A stretch of 30,108 nucleotides of DNA from Liolophura sinensis (Eukaryota; Mollusca; Polyplacophora; Chitonida; Chitonidae), in assembly GCF_032854445.1 (NCBI RefSeq), contig NW_027018410.1, positions 1 to 30,108 of the forward strand, given 5' to 3'. This document shows, piece after piece, positions 8,890 through 20,445 of this stretch; position 1 is the stretch's first letter, and every line of letters begins with the position of its first letter. The position numbers and the translations under genes are program-made. The notes beneath the pieces are model-generated. The model worked only from the letters and a program-made list of their open reading frames with translations, was not told the origin of the DNA and searched no databases.

Positions 8890-10539
8890 ATGCGCAATTG
8901 GGCCAGGCATCTCCAGCTGTTGAAAAATTGCAAATTTCCTTGGTTTCCATGGAGTAAGAGCCGTTGCTGGGCACGTGATCTTGACATCAATGATTATTCA
9001 TTTGTGGCTACAGCCAAAAGTATTGGTCGGAGAGCAACGCGGTTTGCACCATTCGAATTCTCGTCAAAAAATACGTCGGATTAGCCTCTTACCAGCAGCA
9101 TTGGAACAGTTTTTCTACTTTTGGATTTTTGCCTGGTCTTTTTGCGAATTGAAATCGGCTACATTAACTATGTACAATCGCGACTGGTCATTACTATATT
9201 CAACTTTTCATTATAAGTTATGTGGCCTTCGGTAGCCCAGACGACGTCAAATCTTTGGGCCAAGCCCATTTAACTCACCCAGCAAATGTCTTACTTCTAA
9301 GTCGAAGACAAACTCAATGTCTTTATTTACATGTAGAAAAACCACACCATTTGTATATAAAAAAAACACAAGGTACTTGATACAGTCCGCTGTAAAAAGG
9401 ACAATTGAACACTGACCCACATCAATAAGGTGCCAAAAGATGCGCAATTGGGCCAGGCATCTCCAGCTGTTGAAAAATTGCAAATTTCCTTGGTTTCCAT
9501 GGAGTAAGAGCCGTTGCTGGGCACGTGATCTTGACATCAATGATTATTCATTTGTGGCTACAGCCAAAAGTATTGGTCGGAGAGCAACGCGGTTTGCACC
9601 ATTGGATTTCTCGTCAAAAAATACGTCGGATTAGCCTCTTACCAGCAGCATTGGAACAGTTTTTCTACTTTTGGATTTTTGCCTGGTCTTTTTGCGAATT
9701 GAAATCGGCTACATTAACTATGTACAATCGCGACTGGTCATTACTATATTCAACTTTTCATTATAAGTTATGTGCCCTTCGGTAGCCCAGACGACGTCAA
9801 ATCTTTGGGCCAAGCCCATTTAACTCACCCAGCAGTTGTCTTACTTCTAAGTCGAAGACAAACTCAATGTCTTTATCTACATGTAGAAAAACCACACCAT
9901 TTGTATATAAAAAAAACACAAAGTACTTGATACAGTCCGCTGTAAAAAGTCCAATTGAACACTGACCCACATCAATAAGGTGCCAAAAGATGCGCAATTG
10001 GGCCAGGCATCTCCAGCTGTTGAAAAATTGCAAATTTCCTTGGTTTCCATGGAGTAAGAGCCGTTGCTGGGCACGTGATCTTGACATCAATGATTATTCA
10101 TTTGTGGCTACAGCCAAAAGTATTGGTCGGAGAGCAACGCGGTTTGCACCATTCGATTTCTCGTCAAAAAATACGTCGGATTAGCCTCTTACCAGCAGCA
10201 TTGGAACAGTTTTTCCACTTTTGGATTTTTGCCTGGTCTTTTTGCGAATTGAAATCGGCTACATTAACTATGTACAATCGCGACTGGTCATTACTATATT
10301 CAACTTTTCATTATAAGTTATGTGCCCTTCGGTAGCCCAGACGACGTCAAATCTTTGGGCCAAGCCCATTTAACTCACCCAGCAGTTGTCTTACTTCTAA
10401 GTCGAAGACAAACTCAATGTCTTTATCTACATGTACAAAAACCACACCATTTGTATATAAAAAAAACACAAGGTACTTGATACAGTCCGCTGTAAAAAGT
10501 ACAATTGAACACTGACCCACATCAAAAAGGTGCCAAAAG
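8890..10539 (+). repeat. Trimer HOR copy (A-B-C), 1,650 bp
   Basis: U17, U18 and U19 are A, B and C with the full marker set: GAATTC at 9055, ATTGGATTTC near 9600, and ATGTACAAAA and ATCAAAAAGG in the C unit. By eye and by translation this copy is indistinguishable from the next 1,650 bp, implying very recent duplication or conversion, or repeated placement of the same reads in assembly. Confidence 0.93.
9247..9540 (-). other. Recurrent 97-codon minus-strand ORF, probably not coding
   Basis: This is the longest ORF that recurs in most regular units, encoding a 97-residue product beginning MMSRSRAQQ. I recognise no domain. Against coding: differences between HOR subtypes mostly change residues (Gln/His in the RQLL region, Asp/Asn in HVDKD, Val/Gly in SIVLF). 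Single-base changes in the A-run split it into two overlapping frames in many units. Every monomer also carries plus-strand ORFs of 64 and 86 codons overlapping each other. The frame cannot continue from unit to unit because 550 is not a multiple of 3. It is most simply a by-product of the repeat. Confidence 0.7.
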
Positions 10540-12189
10540 ATGCGCAATTGGGCCAGGCATCTCCAGCTGTTGAAAAATTGCAAATTTCCTTGGTTTCCAT
10601 GGAGTAAGAGCCGTTGCTGGGCACGTGATCTTGACATCAATGATTATTCATTTGTGGCTACAGCCAAAAGTATTGGTCGGAGAGCAACGCGGTTTGCACC
10701 ATTCGAATTCTCGTCAAAAAATACGTCGGATTAGCCTCTTACCAGCAGCATTGGAACAGTTTTTCTACTTTTGGATTTTTGCCTGGTCTTTTTGCGAATT
10801 GAAATCGGCTACATTAACTATGTACAATCGCGACTGGTCATTACTATATTCAACTTTTCATTATAAGTTATGTGGCCTTCGGTAGCCCAGACGACGTCAA
10901 ATCTTTGGGCCAAGCCCATTTAACTCACCCAGCAAATGTCTTACTTCTAAGTCGAAGACAAACTCAATGTCTTTATTTACATGTAGAAAAACCACACCAT
11001 TTGTATATAAAAAAAACACAAGGTACTTGATACAGTCCGCTGTAAAAAGGACAATTGAACACTGACCCACATCAATAAGGTGCCAAAAGATGCGCAATTG
11101 GGCCAGGCATCTCCAGCTGTTGAAAAATTGCAAATTTCCTTGGTTTCCATGGAGTAAGAGCCGTTGCTGGGCACGTGATCTTGACATCAATGATTATTCA
11201 TTTGTGGCTACAGCCAAAAGTATTGGTCGGAGAGCAACGCGGTTTGCACCATTGGATTTCTCGTCAAAAAATACGTCGGATTAGCCTCTTACCAGCAGCA
11301 TTGGAACAGTTTTTCTACTTTTGGATTTTTGCCTGGTCTTTTTGCGAATTGAAATCGGCTACATTAACTATGTACAATCGCGACTGGTCATTACTATATT
11401 CAACTTTTCATTATAAGTTATGTGCCCTTCGGTAGCCCAGACGACGTCAAATCTTTGGGCCAAGCCCATTTAACTCACCCAGCAGTTGTCTTACTTCTAA
11501 GTCGAAGACAAACTCAATGTCTTTATCTACATGTAGAAAAACCACACCATTTGTATATAAAAAAAACACAAAGTACTTGATACAGTCCGCTGTAAAAAGT
11601 CCAATTGAACACTGACCCACATCAATAAGGTGCCAAAAGATGCGCAATTGGGCCAGGCATCTCCAGCTGTTGAAAAATTGCAAATTTCCTTGGTTTCCAT
11701 GGAGTAAGAGCCGTTGCTGGGCACGTGATCTTGACATCAATGATTATTCATTTGTGGCTACAGCCAAAAGTATTGGTCGGAGAGCAACGCGGTTTGCACC
11801 ATTCGATTTCTCGTCAAAAAATACGTCGGATTAGCCTCTTACCAGCAGCATTGGAACAGTTTTTCCACTTTTGGATTTTTGCCTGGTCTTTTTGCGAATT
11901 GAAATCGGCTACATTAACTATGTACAATCGCGACTGGTCATTACTATATTCAACTTTTCATTATAAGTTATGTGCCCTTCGGTAGCCCAGACGACGTCAA
12001 ATCTTTGGGCCAAGCCCATTTAACTCACCCAGCAGTTGTCTTACTTCTAAGTCGAAGACAAACTCAATGTCTTTATCTACATGTACAAAAACCACACCAT
12101 TTGTATATAAAAAAAACACAAGGTACTTGATACAGTCCGCTGTAAAAAGTACAATTGAACACTGACCCACATCAAAAAGGTGCCAAAAG
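10540..12189 (+). repeat. Trimer HOR copy (A-B-C), 1,650 bp
   Basis: U20, U21 and U22 repeat the A-B-C order with GAATTC at 10705 and every subtype marker of the preceding copy. I see no difference from 8890-10539. Confidence 0.93.
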
Positions 12190-13289
12190 ATGCGCAATTG
12201 GGCCAGGCATCTCCAGCTGTTGAAAAATTGCAAATTTCCTTGGTTTCCATGGAGTAAGAGCCGTTGCTGGGCACGTGATCTTGACATCAATGATTATTCA
12301 TTTGTGGCTACAGCCAAAAGTATTGGTCGGAGAGCAACGCGGTTTGCACCATTCGAATTCTCGTCAAAAAATACGTCGGATTAGCCTCTTACCAGCAGCA
12401 TTGGAACAGTTTTTCTACTTTTGGATTTTTGCCTGGTCTTTTTGCGAATTGAAATCGGCTACATTAACTATGTACAATCGCGACTGGTCATTACTATATT
12501 CAACTTTTCATTATAAGTTATGTGGCCTTCGGTAGCCCAGACGACGTCAAATCTTTGGGCCAAGCCCATTTAACTCACCCAGCAAATGTCTTACTTCTAA
12601 GTCGAAGACAAACTCAATGTCTTTATCTACATGTAGAAAAACCACACCATTTGTATATAAAAAAAACACAAGGTACTTGATACAGTCCGCTGTAAAAAGG
12701 ACAATTGAACACTGACCCACATCAATAAGGTGCCAAAAGATGCGCAATTGGGCCAGGCATCTCCAGCTGTTGAAAAATTGCAAATTTCCTTGGTTTCCAT
12801 GGAGTAAGAGCCGTTGCTGGGCACGTGATCTTGACATCAATGATTATTCATTTGTGGCTACAGCCAAAAGTATTGGTCGGAGAGCAACGCGGTTTCCACC
12901 ATTCGATTTCTCGTCAAAAAATACGTCGGATTAGCCTCTTACCAGCAGCATTGGAACAGTTTTTCTACTTTTGGATTTTTGCCTGGTCTTTTTGCGAATT
13001 GAAATCGGCTACATTAACTATGTACAATCGCGACTGGTCATTACTATATTCAACTTTTCATTATAAGTTATGTGCCCTTCGGTAGCCCAGACGACGTCAA
13101 ATCTTTGGGCCAAGCCCATTTAACTCACCCAGCAAATGTCTTACTTCTAAGTCGAAGACAATCTCAATGTCTTTATCTACATGTAGAAAAACCACACCAT
13201 TTGTATATAAAAAAAACACAAAGTACTTGATACAGTCCGCTGTAAAAAGTCCAATTGAACACTGACCCACATCAATAAGGTGCCAAAAG
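12190..13289 (+). repeat. A unit followed by a variant B-end unit (U23-U24)
   Basis: U23 is subtype A with GAATTC at 12355, but has TTTATCTACATG instead of TTTATTTACATG. U24 keeps B-type 3' markers (AAAGTACTT, AGTCCAATT) but has TTTCCACCATTCGATTTC instead of the B signature, CAAATGTC instead of CAGTTGTC, and ACAATCTCAATG (T at 13162). The ACAATCTC variant recurs at 20318, 23072 and 28018, always with CAAATGTC, an AAAGTACTT-type A and AGTCCAATT, so it marks a fourth subtype. The HOR order breaks here. Confidence 0.85.
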
Positions 13290-14390
13290 ATGCGCAATTG
13301 GGCCAGGCATCTCCAGCTGTTGAAAAATTGCAAATTTCCTTGGTTTCCATGGAGTAAGAGCCGTTGCTGGGCACGTGATCTTGACATCAATGATTATTCA
13401 TTTGTGGCTACAGCCAAAAGTATTGGTCGGAGAGCAACGCGGTTTGCACCATTCGATTTCTCGTCAAAAAATACGTCGGATTAGCTTCTTACCAGCAGCA
13501 TTGGAACAGTTTTTCTACTTTTGGATTTTTGCCTGGTCTTTTTGCGAATTGAAATCGGCTACATTAACTATGTACAATCGCGACTGGTCATTACTATATT
13601 CAACTTTTCATTATGAGTTATGTGCCCTTCGGTAGCCCAGACGACGTCAAATCTTTGGGCCAAGCCCATTTAACTCACCCAGCAGTTGTCTTACTTCTAA
13701 GTCGAAGACAAACTCAATGTCTTTATCTACATGTAGAAAAACCACACCATTTGTATATAAAAAAAACACAAGGTACTTGATACAGTCCGCTGTAAAAAGT
13801 ACAATTGAACACTGACCCACATCAATAAGGTGCCAAAAGATGCGCAATTGGGCCAGGCATCTCCAGCTGTTGAAAAATTGCAAATTTCCTTGGTTTCCAT
13901 GGAGTAAGAGCCGTTGCTGGGCACGTGATCTTGACATCAATGATTATTCATTTGTGGCTACAGCCAAAAGTATTGGTCGGAGAGCAACGCGGTTTGCACC
14001 ATTCGATTTCTCGTCAAAAAATACGTCGGATTAGCTTCTTACCAGCAGCATTGGAACAGTTTTTCTACTTTTGGATTTTTGCCTGGTCTTTTTGCGAATT
14101 GAAATCGGCTACATTAACTATGTACAATCGCGACTGGTCATTACTATATTCAACTTTTCATTATGAGTTATGTGCCCTTCGGTAGCCCAGACGACGTCAA
14201 ATCTTTGGGCCAAGCCCATTTAACTCACCCAGCAGTTGTCTTACTTCTAAGTCGAAGACAAACTCAATGTCTTTATCTACATGTAGAAAAACCACACCAT
14301 TTGTATATAAAAAAAAACACAAGGTACTTGATACAGTCCGCTGTAAAAAGTACAATTGAACACTGACCCACATCAATAAGGTGCCAAAAG
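13290..14390 (+). repeat. Recent single-unit duplication (U25-U26)
   Basis: The two units share two changes seen nowhere else in the window: GGATTAGCTTCTT (normally GCCTCTT) and CATTATGAGTTATG (normally TATAAG). They appear identical except for one extra A in the A-run of the second (~14310). This is a direct duplication of one 550 bp monomer. Confidence 0.9.
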
Positions 14391-15494
14391 ATGCGCAATT
14401 GGGCCAGGCATCTCCAGCTGTTGAAAAATTGCAAATTTCCTTGGTTTCCATGGAGTAAGAGCCGTTGCTGGGCACGTGATCTTGACATCAATGATTATTC
14501 ATTTGTGGCTACAGCCAAAAGTATTGGTCGGAGAGCAACGCGGTTTGCACCATTCGAATTCTCGTCAAAAAATTACGTCGGATTAGCCTCTTACCAGCAG
14601 CATTGGAACAGTTTTTCTACTTTTGGATTTGTGCCTGGTCTTTTTGCGAATTGAAATCGGCTACATTAACTATGTACAATCGCGACTGGTCATTACTATA
14701 TTCAACTTTTCATTATAAGTTATGTGGCCTTCGGTAGCCCAGACGACGTCAAATCTTTGGGCCAAGCCCATTTAACTCACCCAGCAAATGTCTTACTTCT
14801 AAGTCGAAGACAAACTCAATGTCTTTATCTACATGTAGAAAAACCACACCATTTGTATATAAAAAAAAACACAAGGTACTTGATACAGTCCGCTGTAAAA
14901 AGGACAATTGAACACTGACCCACATCAATAAGGTGCCAAAAGATGCGCAATTGGGCCAGGCATCTCCAGCTGTTGAAAAATTGCAAATTTCCTTGGTTTC
15001 CATGGAGTAAGAGCCGTTGCTGGGCACGTGATCTTGACATCAATGATTATTCATTTGTGGCTACAGCCAAAAGTATTGGTCGGAGAGCAACGCGGTTTGC
15101 ACCATTCGATTTTCTCGTCAAAAAATACGTCGGATTAGCCTCTTACCAGCAGCATTGGAACAGTTTTTCTACTTTTGGATTTTTGCCTGGTCTTTTTGCG
15201 AATTGAAATCGGCTACATTAACTATGTACAATCGCGACTGGTCATTACTATATTCAACTTTTCATTATAAGTTATGTGCCCTTCGGTAGCCCAGACGACG
15301 TCAAATCTTTGGGCCAAGCCCATTTAACTCACCCAGCAGTTGTCTTACTTCTAAGTCGAAGACAAACTCAATGTCTTTATCTACATGTAGAAAAAACCAC
15401 ACCATTTGTATATAAAAAAAACACAAGGTACTTGATACAGTCCGCTGTAAAAAGTACAATTGAACACTGACCCACATCAATAAGGTGCCAAAAG
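14391..15494 (+). repeat. Disturbed units U27-U28 with small insertions
   Basis: U27 is subtype A (GAATTC at 14556, GTGGCC, CAAATGTC, AAAGGACAATT) with an extra T in AAAATTACGTCGG, a T-to-G at 14631 and one extra A in the A-run; its spacing is 552. U28 has an extra T in CGATTTTCTCG (~15114) and an extra A in AGAAAAAACC (~15392); its spacing is also 552. U28 is not B-type, so A is not followed by B here. These are the only units between 5 and 18.5 kb with several length changes. Confidence 0.85.
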
Positions 15495-17144
15495 ATGCGC
15501 AATTGGGCCAGGCATCTCCAGCTGTTGAAAAATTGCAAATTTCCTTGGTTTCCATGGAGTAAGAGCCGTTGCTGGGCACGTGATCTTGACATCAATGATT
15601 ATTCATTTGTGGCTACAGCCAAAAGTATTGGTCGGAGAGCAACGCGGTTTGCACCATTCGAATTCTCGTCAAAAAATACGTCGGATTAGCCTCTTACCAG
15701 CAGCATTGGAACAGTTTTTCTACTTTTGGATTTTTGCCTGGTCTTTTTGCGAATTGAAATCGGCTACATTAACTATGTACAATCGCGACTGGTCATTACT
15801 ATATTCAACTTTTCATTATAAGTTATGTGGCCTTCGGTAGCCCAGACGACGTCAAATCTTTGGGCCAAGCCCATTTAACTCACCCAGCAAATGTCTTACT
15901 TCTAAGTCGAAGACAAACTCAATGTCTTTATTTACATGTAGAAAAACCACACCATTTGTATATAAAAAAAACACAAGGTACTTGATACAGTCCGCTGTAA
16001 AAAGGACAATTGAACACTGACCCACATCAATAAGGTGCCAAAAGATGCGCAATTGGGCCAGGCATCTCCAGCTGTTGAAAAATTGCAAATTTCCTTGGTT
16101 TCCATGGAGTAAGAGCCGTTGCTGGGCACGTGATCTTGACATCAATGATTATTCATTTGTGGCTACAGCCAAAAGTATTGGTCGGAGAGCAACGCGGTTT
16201 GCACCATTGGATTTCTCGTCAAAAAATACGTCGGATTAGCCTCTTACCAGCAGCATTGGAACAGTTTTTCTACTTTTGGATTTTTGCCTGGTCTTTTTGC
16301 GAATTGAAATCGGCTACATTAACTATGTACAATCGCGACTGGTCATTACTATATTCAACTTTTCATTATAAGTTATGTGCCCTTCGGTAGCCCAGACGAC
16401 GTCAAATCTTTGGGCCAAGCCCATTTAACTCACCCAGCAGTTGTCTTACTTCTAAGTCGAAGACAAACTCAATGTCTTTATCTACATGTAGAAAAACCAC
16501 ACCATTTGTATATAAAAAAAACACAAAGTACTTGATACAGTCCGCTGTAAAAAGTCCAATTGAACACTGACCCACATCAATAAGGTGCCAAAAGATGCGC
16601 AATTGGGCCAGGCATCTCCAGCTGTTGAAAAATTGCAAATTTCCTTGGTTTCCATGGAGTAAGAGCCGTTGCTGGGCACGTGATCTTGACATCAATGATT
16701 ATTCATTTGTGGCTACAGCCAAAAGTATTGGTCGGAGAGCAACGCGGTTTGCACCATTCGATTTCTCGTCAAAAAATACGTCGGATTAGCCTCTTACCAG
16801 CAGCATTGGAACAGTTTTTCCACTTTTGGATTTTTGCCTGGTCTTTTTGCGAATTGAAATCGGCTACATTAACTATGTACAATCGCGACTGGTCATTACT
16901 ATATTCAACTTTTCATTATAAGTTATGTGCCCTTCGGTAGCCCAGACGACGTCAAATCTTTGGGCCAAGCCCATTTAACTCACCCAGCAGTTGTCTTACT
17001 TCTAAGTCGAAGACAAACTCAATGTCTTTATCTACATGTAGAAAAACCACACCATTTGTATATAAAAAAAACACAAGGTACTTGATACAGTCCGCTGTAA
17101 AAAGTACAATTGAACACTGACCCACATCAAAAAGGTGCCAAAAG
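15495..17144 (+). repeat. Trimer HOR copy (A-B-C), 1,650 bp
   Basis: U29 (GAATTC at 15660), U30 (ATTGGATTTC) and U31 (TTTTCCAC, ATCAAAAAGG) repeat the central trimer. The one difference noted is that U31 has ATGTAGAAAA where the other C units have ATGTACAAAA. Confidence 0.9.
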
Positions 17145-18795
17145 ATGCGCAATTGGGCCAGGCATCTCCAGCTGTTGAAAAATTGCAAATTTCCTTGGTT
17201 TCCATGGAGTAAGAGCCGTTGCTGGGCACGTGATCTTGACATCAATGATTATTCATTTGTGGCTACAGCCAAAAGTATTGGTCGGAGAGCAACGCGGTTT
17301 GCACCATTCGAATTCTCGTCAAAAAATACGTCGGATTAGCCTCTTACCAGCAGCATTGGAACAGTTTTTCTACTTTTGGATTTTTGCCTGGTCTTTTTGC
17401 GAATTGAAATCGGCTACATTAACTATGTACAATCGCGACTGGTCATTACTATATTCAACTTTTCATTATAAGTTATGTGGCCTTCGGTAGCCCAGACGAC
17501 GTCAAATCTTTGGGCCAAGCCCATTTAACTCACCCAGCAAATGTCTTACTTCTAAGTCGAAGACAAACTCAATGTCTTTATCTACATGTAGAAAAACCAC
17601 ACCATTTGTATATAAAAAAAACACAAGGTACTTGATACAGTCCGCTGTAAAAAGGACAATTGAACACTGACCCACATCAATAAGGTGCCAAAAGATGCGC
17701 AATTGGGCCAGGCATCTCCAGCTGTTGAAAAATTGCAAATTTCCTTGGTTTCCATGGAGTAAGAGCCGTTGCTGGGCACGTGATCTTGACATCAATGATT
17801 ATTCATTTGTGGCTACAGCCAAAAGTATTGGTCGGAGAGCAACGCGGTTTGCACCATTGGATTTCTCGTCAAAAAATACGTCGGATTAGCCTCTTACCAG
17901 CAGCATTGGAACAGTTTTTCTACTTTTGGATTTTTGCCTGGTCTTTTTGCGAATTGAAATCGGCTACATTAACTATGTACAATCGCGACTGGTCATTACT
18001 ATATTCAACTTTTCATTATAAGTTATGTGGCCTTCGGTAGCCCAGACGACGTCAAATCTTTGGGCCAAGCCCATTTAACTCACCCAGCAGTTGTCTTACT
18101 TCTAAGTCGAAGACAAACTCAATGTCTTTATCTACATGTAGAAAAACCACACCATTTGTATATAAAAAAAACACAAGGTACTTGATACAGTCCGCTGTAA
18201 AAAGTACAATTGAACACTGACCCACATCAATAAGGTGCCAAAAGATGCGCAATTGGGCCAGGCATCTCCAGCTGTTGAAAAATTGCAAATTTCCTTGGTT
18301 TCCATGGAGTAAGAGCCGTTGTTGGGCACGTGATCTTGACATCAATGATTATTCATTTGTGGCTACAGCCAAAAGTATTGGTCGGAGAGCAACGCGGTTT
18401 GCACCATTCGATTTCTCGTCAAAAAATACGTCGGATTAGCCTCTTACCAGCAGCATTGGAACAGTTTTTCTACTTTTGGATTTTTGCCTGGTCTTTTTGC
18501 GAATTGAAATCGGCTACATTAACTATGTACAATCGCGACTGGTCATTACTATATTCAACTTTTCATTATAAGTTATGTGCCCTTCGGTACCCCAGACGAC
18601 GTCAAATCTTTGGGGCCAAGCCCATTTAACTCACCCAGCAGTTGTCTTACTTCTAAGTCGAAGACAAACTCAATGTCTTTATCTACATGTAGAAAAACCA
18701 CACCATTTGTATATAAAAAAAACACAAGGTACTTGATACAGTCCGCTGTAAAAAGTACAATTGAACACTGACCCACATCAATAAGGTGCCAAAAG
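17145..18795 (+). repeat. Modified trimer copy (A-B'-C')
   Basis: U32 is A (GAATTC at 17310, TTTATCTACATG). U33 has the B signature ATTGGATTTC but A-like GTGGCC and the common AAGGTACTT and AGTACAATT in place of the B-type 3' markers. U34 is TTCGATTTC with TTTTCTAC rather than TTTTCCAC, and has TTGTTGGGCAC (~18321), CGGTACCCC (a KpnI site, ~18586) and an extra G in TTGGGGCC (~18612). Confidence 0.85.
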
Positions 18796-20445
18796 ATGCG
18801 CAATTGGGCCAGGCATCTCCAGCTGTTGAAAAATTGCAAATTTCCTTGGTTTCCATGGAGTAAGAGCCGTTGCTGGGCACGTGATCTTGACATCAATGAT
18901 TATTCATTTGTGGCTACAGCCAAAAGTATTGGTCGGAGAGCAACGCGGTTTGCACCATTCGAATTCTCGTCAAAAAATACGTCGGATTAGCCTCTTACCA
19001 GCAGCATTGGAACAGTTTTTCTACTTTTGGATTTTTGCCTGGTCTTTTTGCGAATTGAAATCGGCTACATTAACTATGTACAATCGCGACTGGTCATTAC
19101 TATATTCAACTTTTCATTATAAGTTATGTGGCCTTCGGTAGCCCAGACGACGTCAAATCTTTGGGCCAAGCCCATTTAACTCACCCAGCAAATGTCTTAC
19201 TTCTAAGTCGAAGACAAACTCAATGTCTTTATCTACATGTAGAAAAACCACACCATTTGTATATAAAAAAAACACAAGGTACTTGATACAGTCCGCTGTA
19301 AAAAGGACAATTGAACACTGACCCACATCAATAAGGTGCCAAAAGATGCGCAATTGGGCCAGGCATCTCCAGCTGTTGAAAAATTGCAAATTTCCTTGGT
19401 TTCCATGGAGTAAGAGCCGTTGCTGGGCACGTGATCTTGACATCAATGATTATTCATTTGTGGCTACAGCCAAAAGTATTGGTCGGAGAGCAACGCGGTT
19501 TGCACCATTGGATTTCTCGTCAAAAAATACGTCGGATTAGCCTCTTACCAGCAGCATTGGAACAGTTTTTCTACTTTTGGATTTTTGCCTGGTCTTTTTG
19601 CGAATTGAAATCGGCTACATTAACTATGTACAATCGCGACTGGTCATTACTATATTCAACTTTTCATTATAAGTTATGTGCCCTTCGGTAGCCCAGACGA
19701 CGTCAAATCTTTGGGCCAAGCCCATTTAACTCACCCAGCAGTTGTCTTACTTCTAAGTCGAAGACAAACTCAATGTCTTTATCTACATGTAGAAAAACCA
19801 CACCATTTGTATATAAAAAAAACACAAGGTACTTGATACAGTCCGCTGTAAAAAGTACAATTGAACACTGACCCACATCAATAAGGTGCCAAAAGATGCG
19901 CAATTGGGCCAGGCATCTCCAGCTGTTGAAAAATTGCAAATTTCCTTGGTTTCCATGGAGTAAGAGCCGTTGCTGGGCACGTGATCTTGACATCAATGAT
20001 TATTCATTTGTGGCTACAGCCAAAAGTATTGGTCGGAGAGCAACGCGGTTTGCACCATTCGATTTCTCGTCAAAAAATACGTCGGATTAGCCTCTTACCA
20101 GCAGCATTGGAACAGTTTTTCTACTTTTGGATTTTTGCCTGGTCTTTTTGCGAATTGAAATCGGCTACATTAACTATGTACAATCGCGACTGGTCATTAC
20201 TATATTCAACTTTTCATTATAAGTTATGTGCCCTTCGGTAGCCCAGACGACGTCAAATCTTTGGGCCAAGCCCATTTAACTCACCCAGCAAATGTCTTAC
20301 TTCTAAGTCGAAGACAATCTCAATGTCTTTATCTACATGTAGAAAAACCACACCATTTGTATATAAAAAAAACACAAAGTACTTAATACAGTCCGCTGTA
20401 AAAAGTCCAATTGAACACTGACCCACATCAATAAGGTGCCAAAAG
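18796..20445 (+). repeat. Modified trimer copy (A-B'-D)
   Basis: U35 is A (GAATTC at 18961). U36 is B-signature with the common 3' end (AAGGTACTT, AGTACAATT), like U33. U37 has TTCGATTTC and TTTTCTAC and carries the ACAATCTC, AAAGTACTT, AGTCCAATT combination (T at 20318), plus a private ACTTAATACAG near 20384. Confidence 0.85.

Noticed and set aside
8890-9084. Recurrent plus-strand 64-codon ORF beginning MRNWARHLQ
   Set aside because: It overlaps the 86-codon plus-strand ORF in another frame, has no recognisable domain, loses its ATG in U15 and is altered by indels in many units. Its repetition reflects the satellite, not selection on a protein.
8975-9235. Recurrent plus-strand 86-codon ORF beginning MILTSMII
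   Set aside because: Subtype differences are mostly amino acid changes (Ser, Trp or Asn after HH; Ala/Gly near the end), there is no known domain, and the reading frame cannot be kept from unit to unit.
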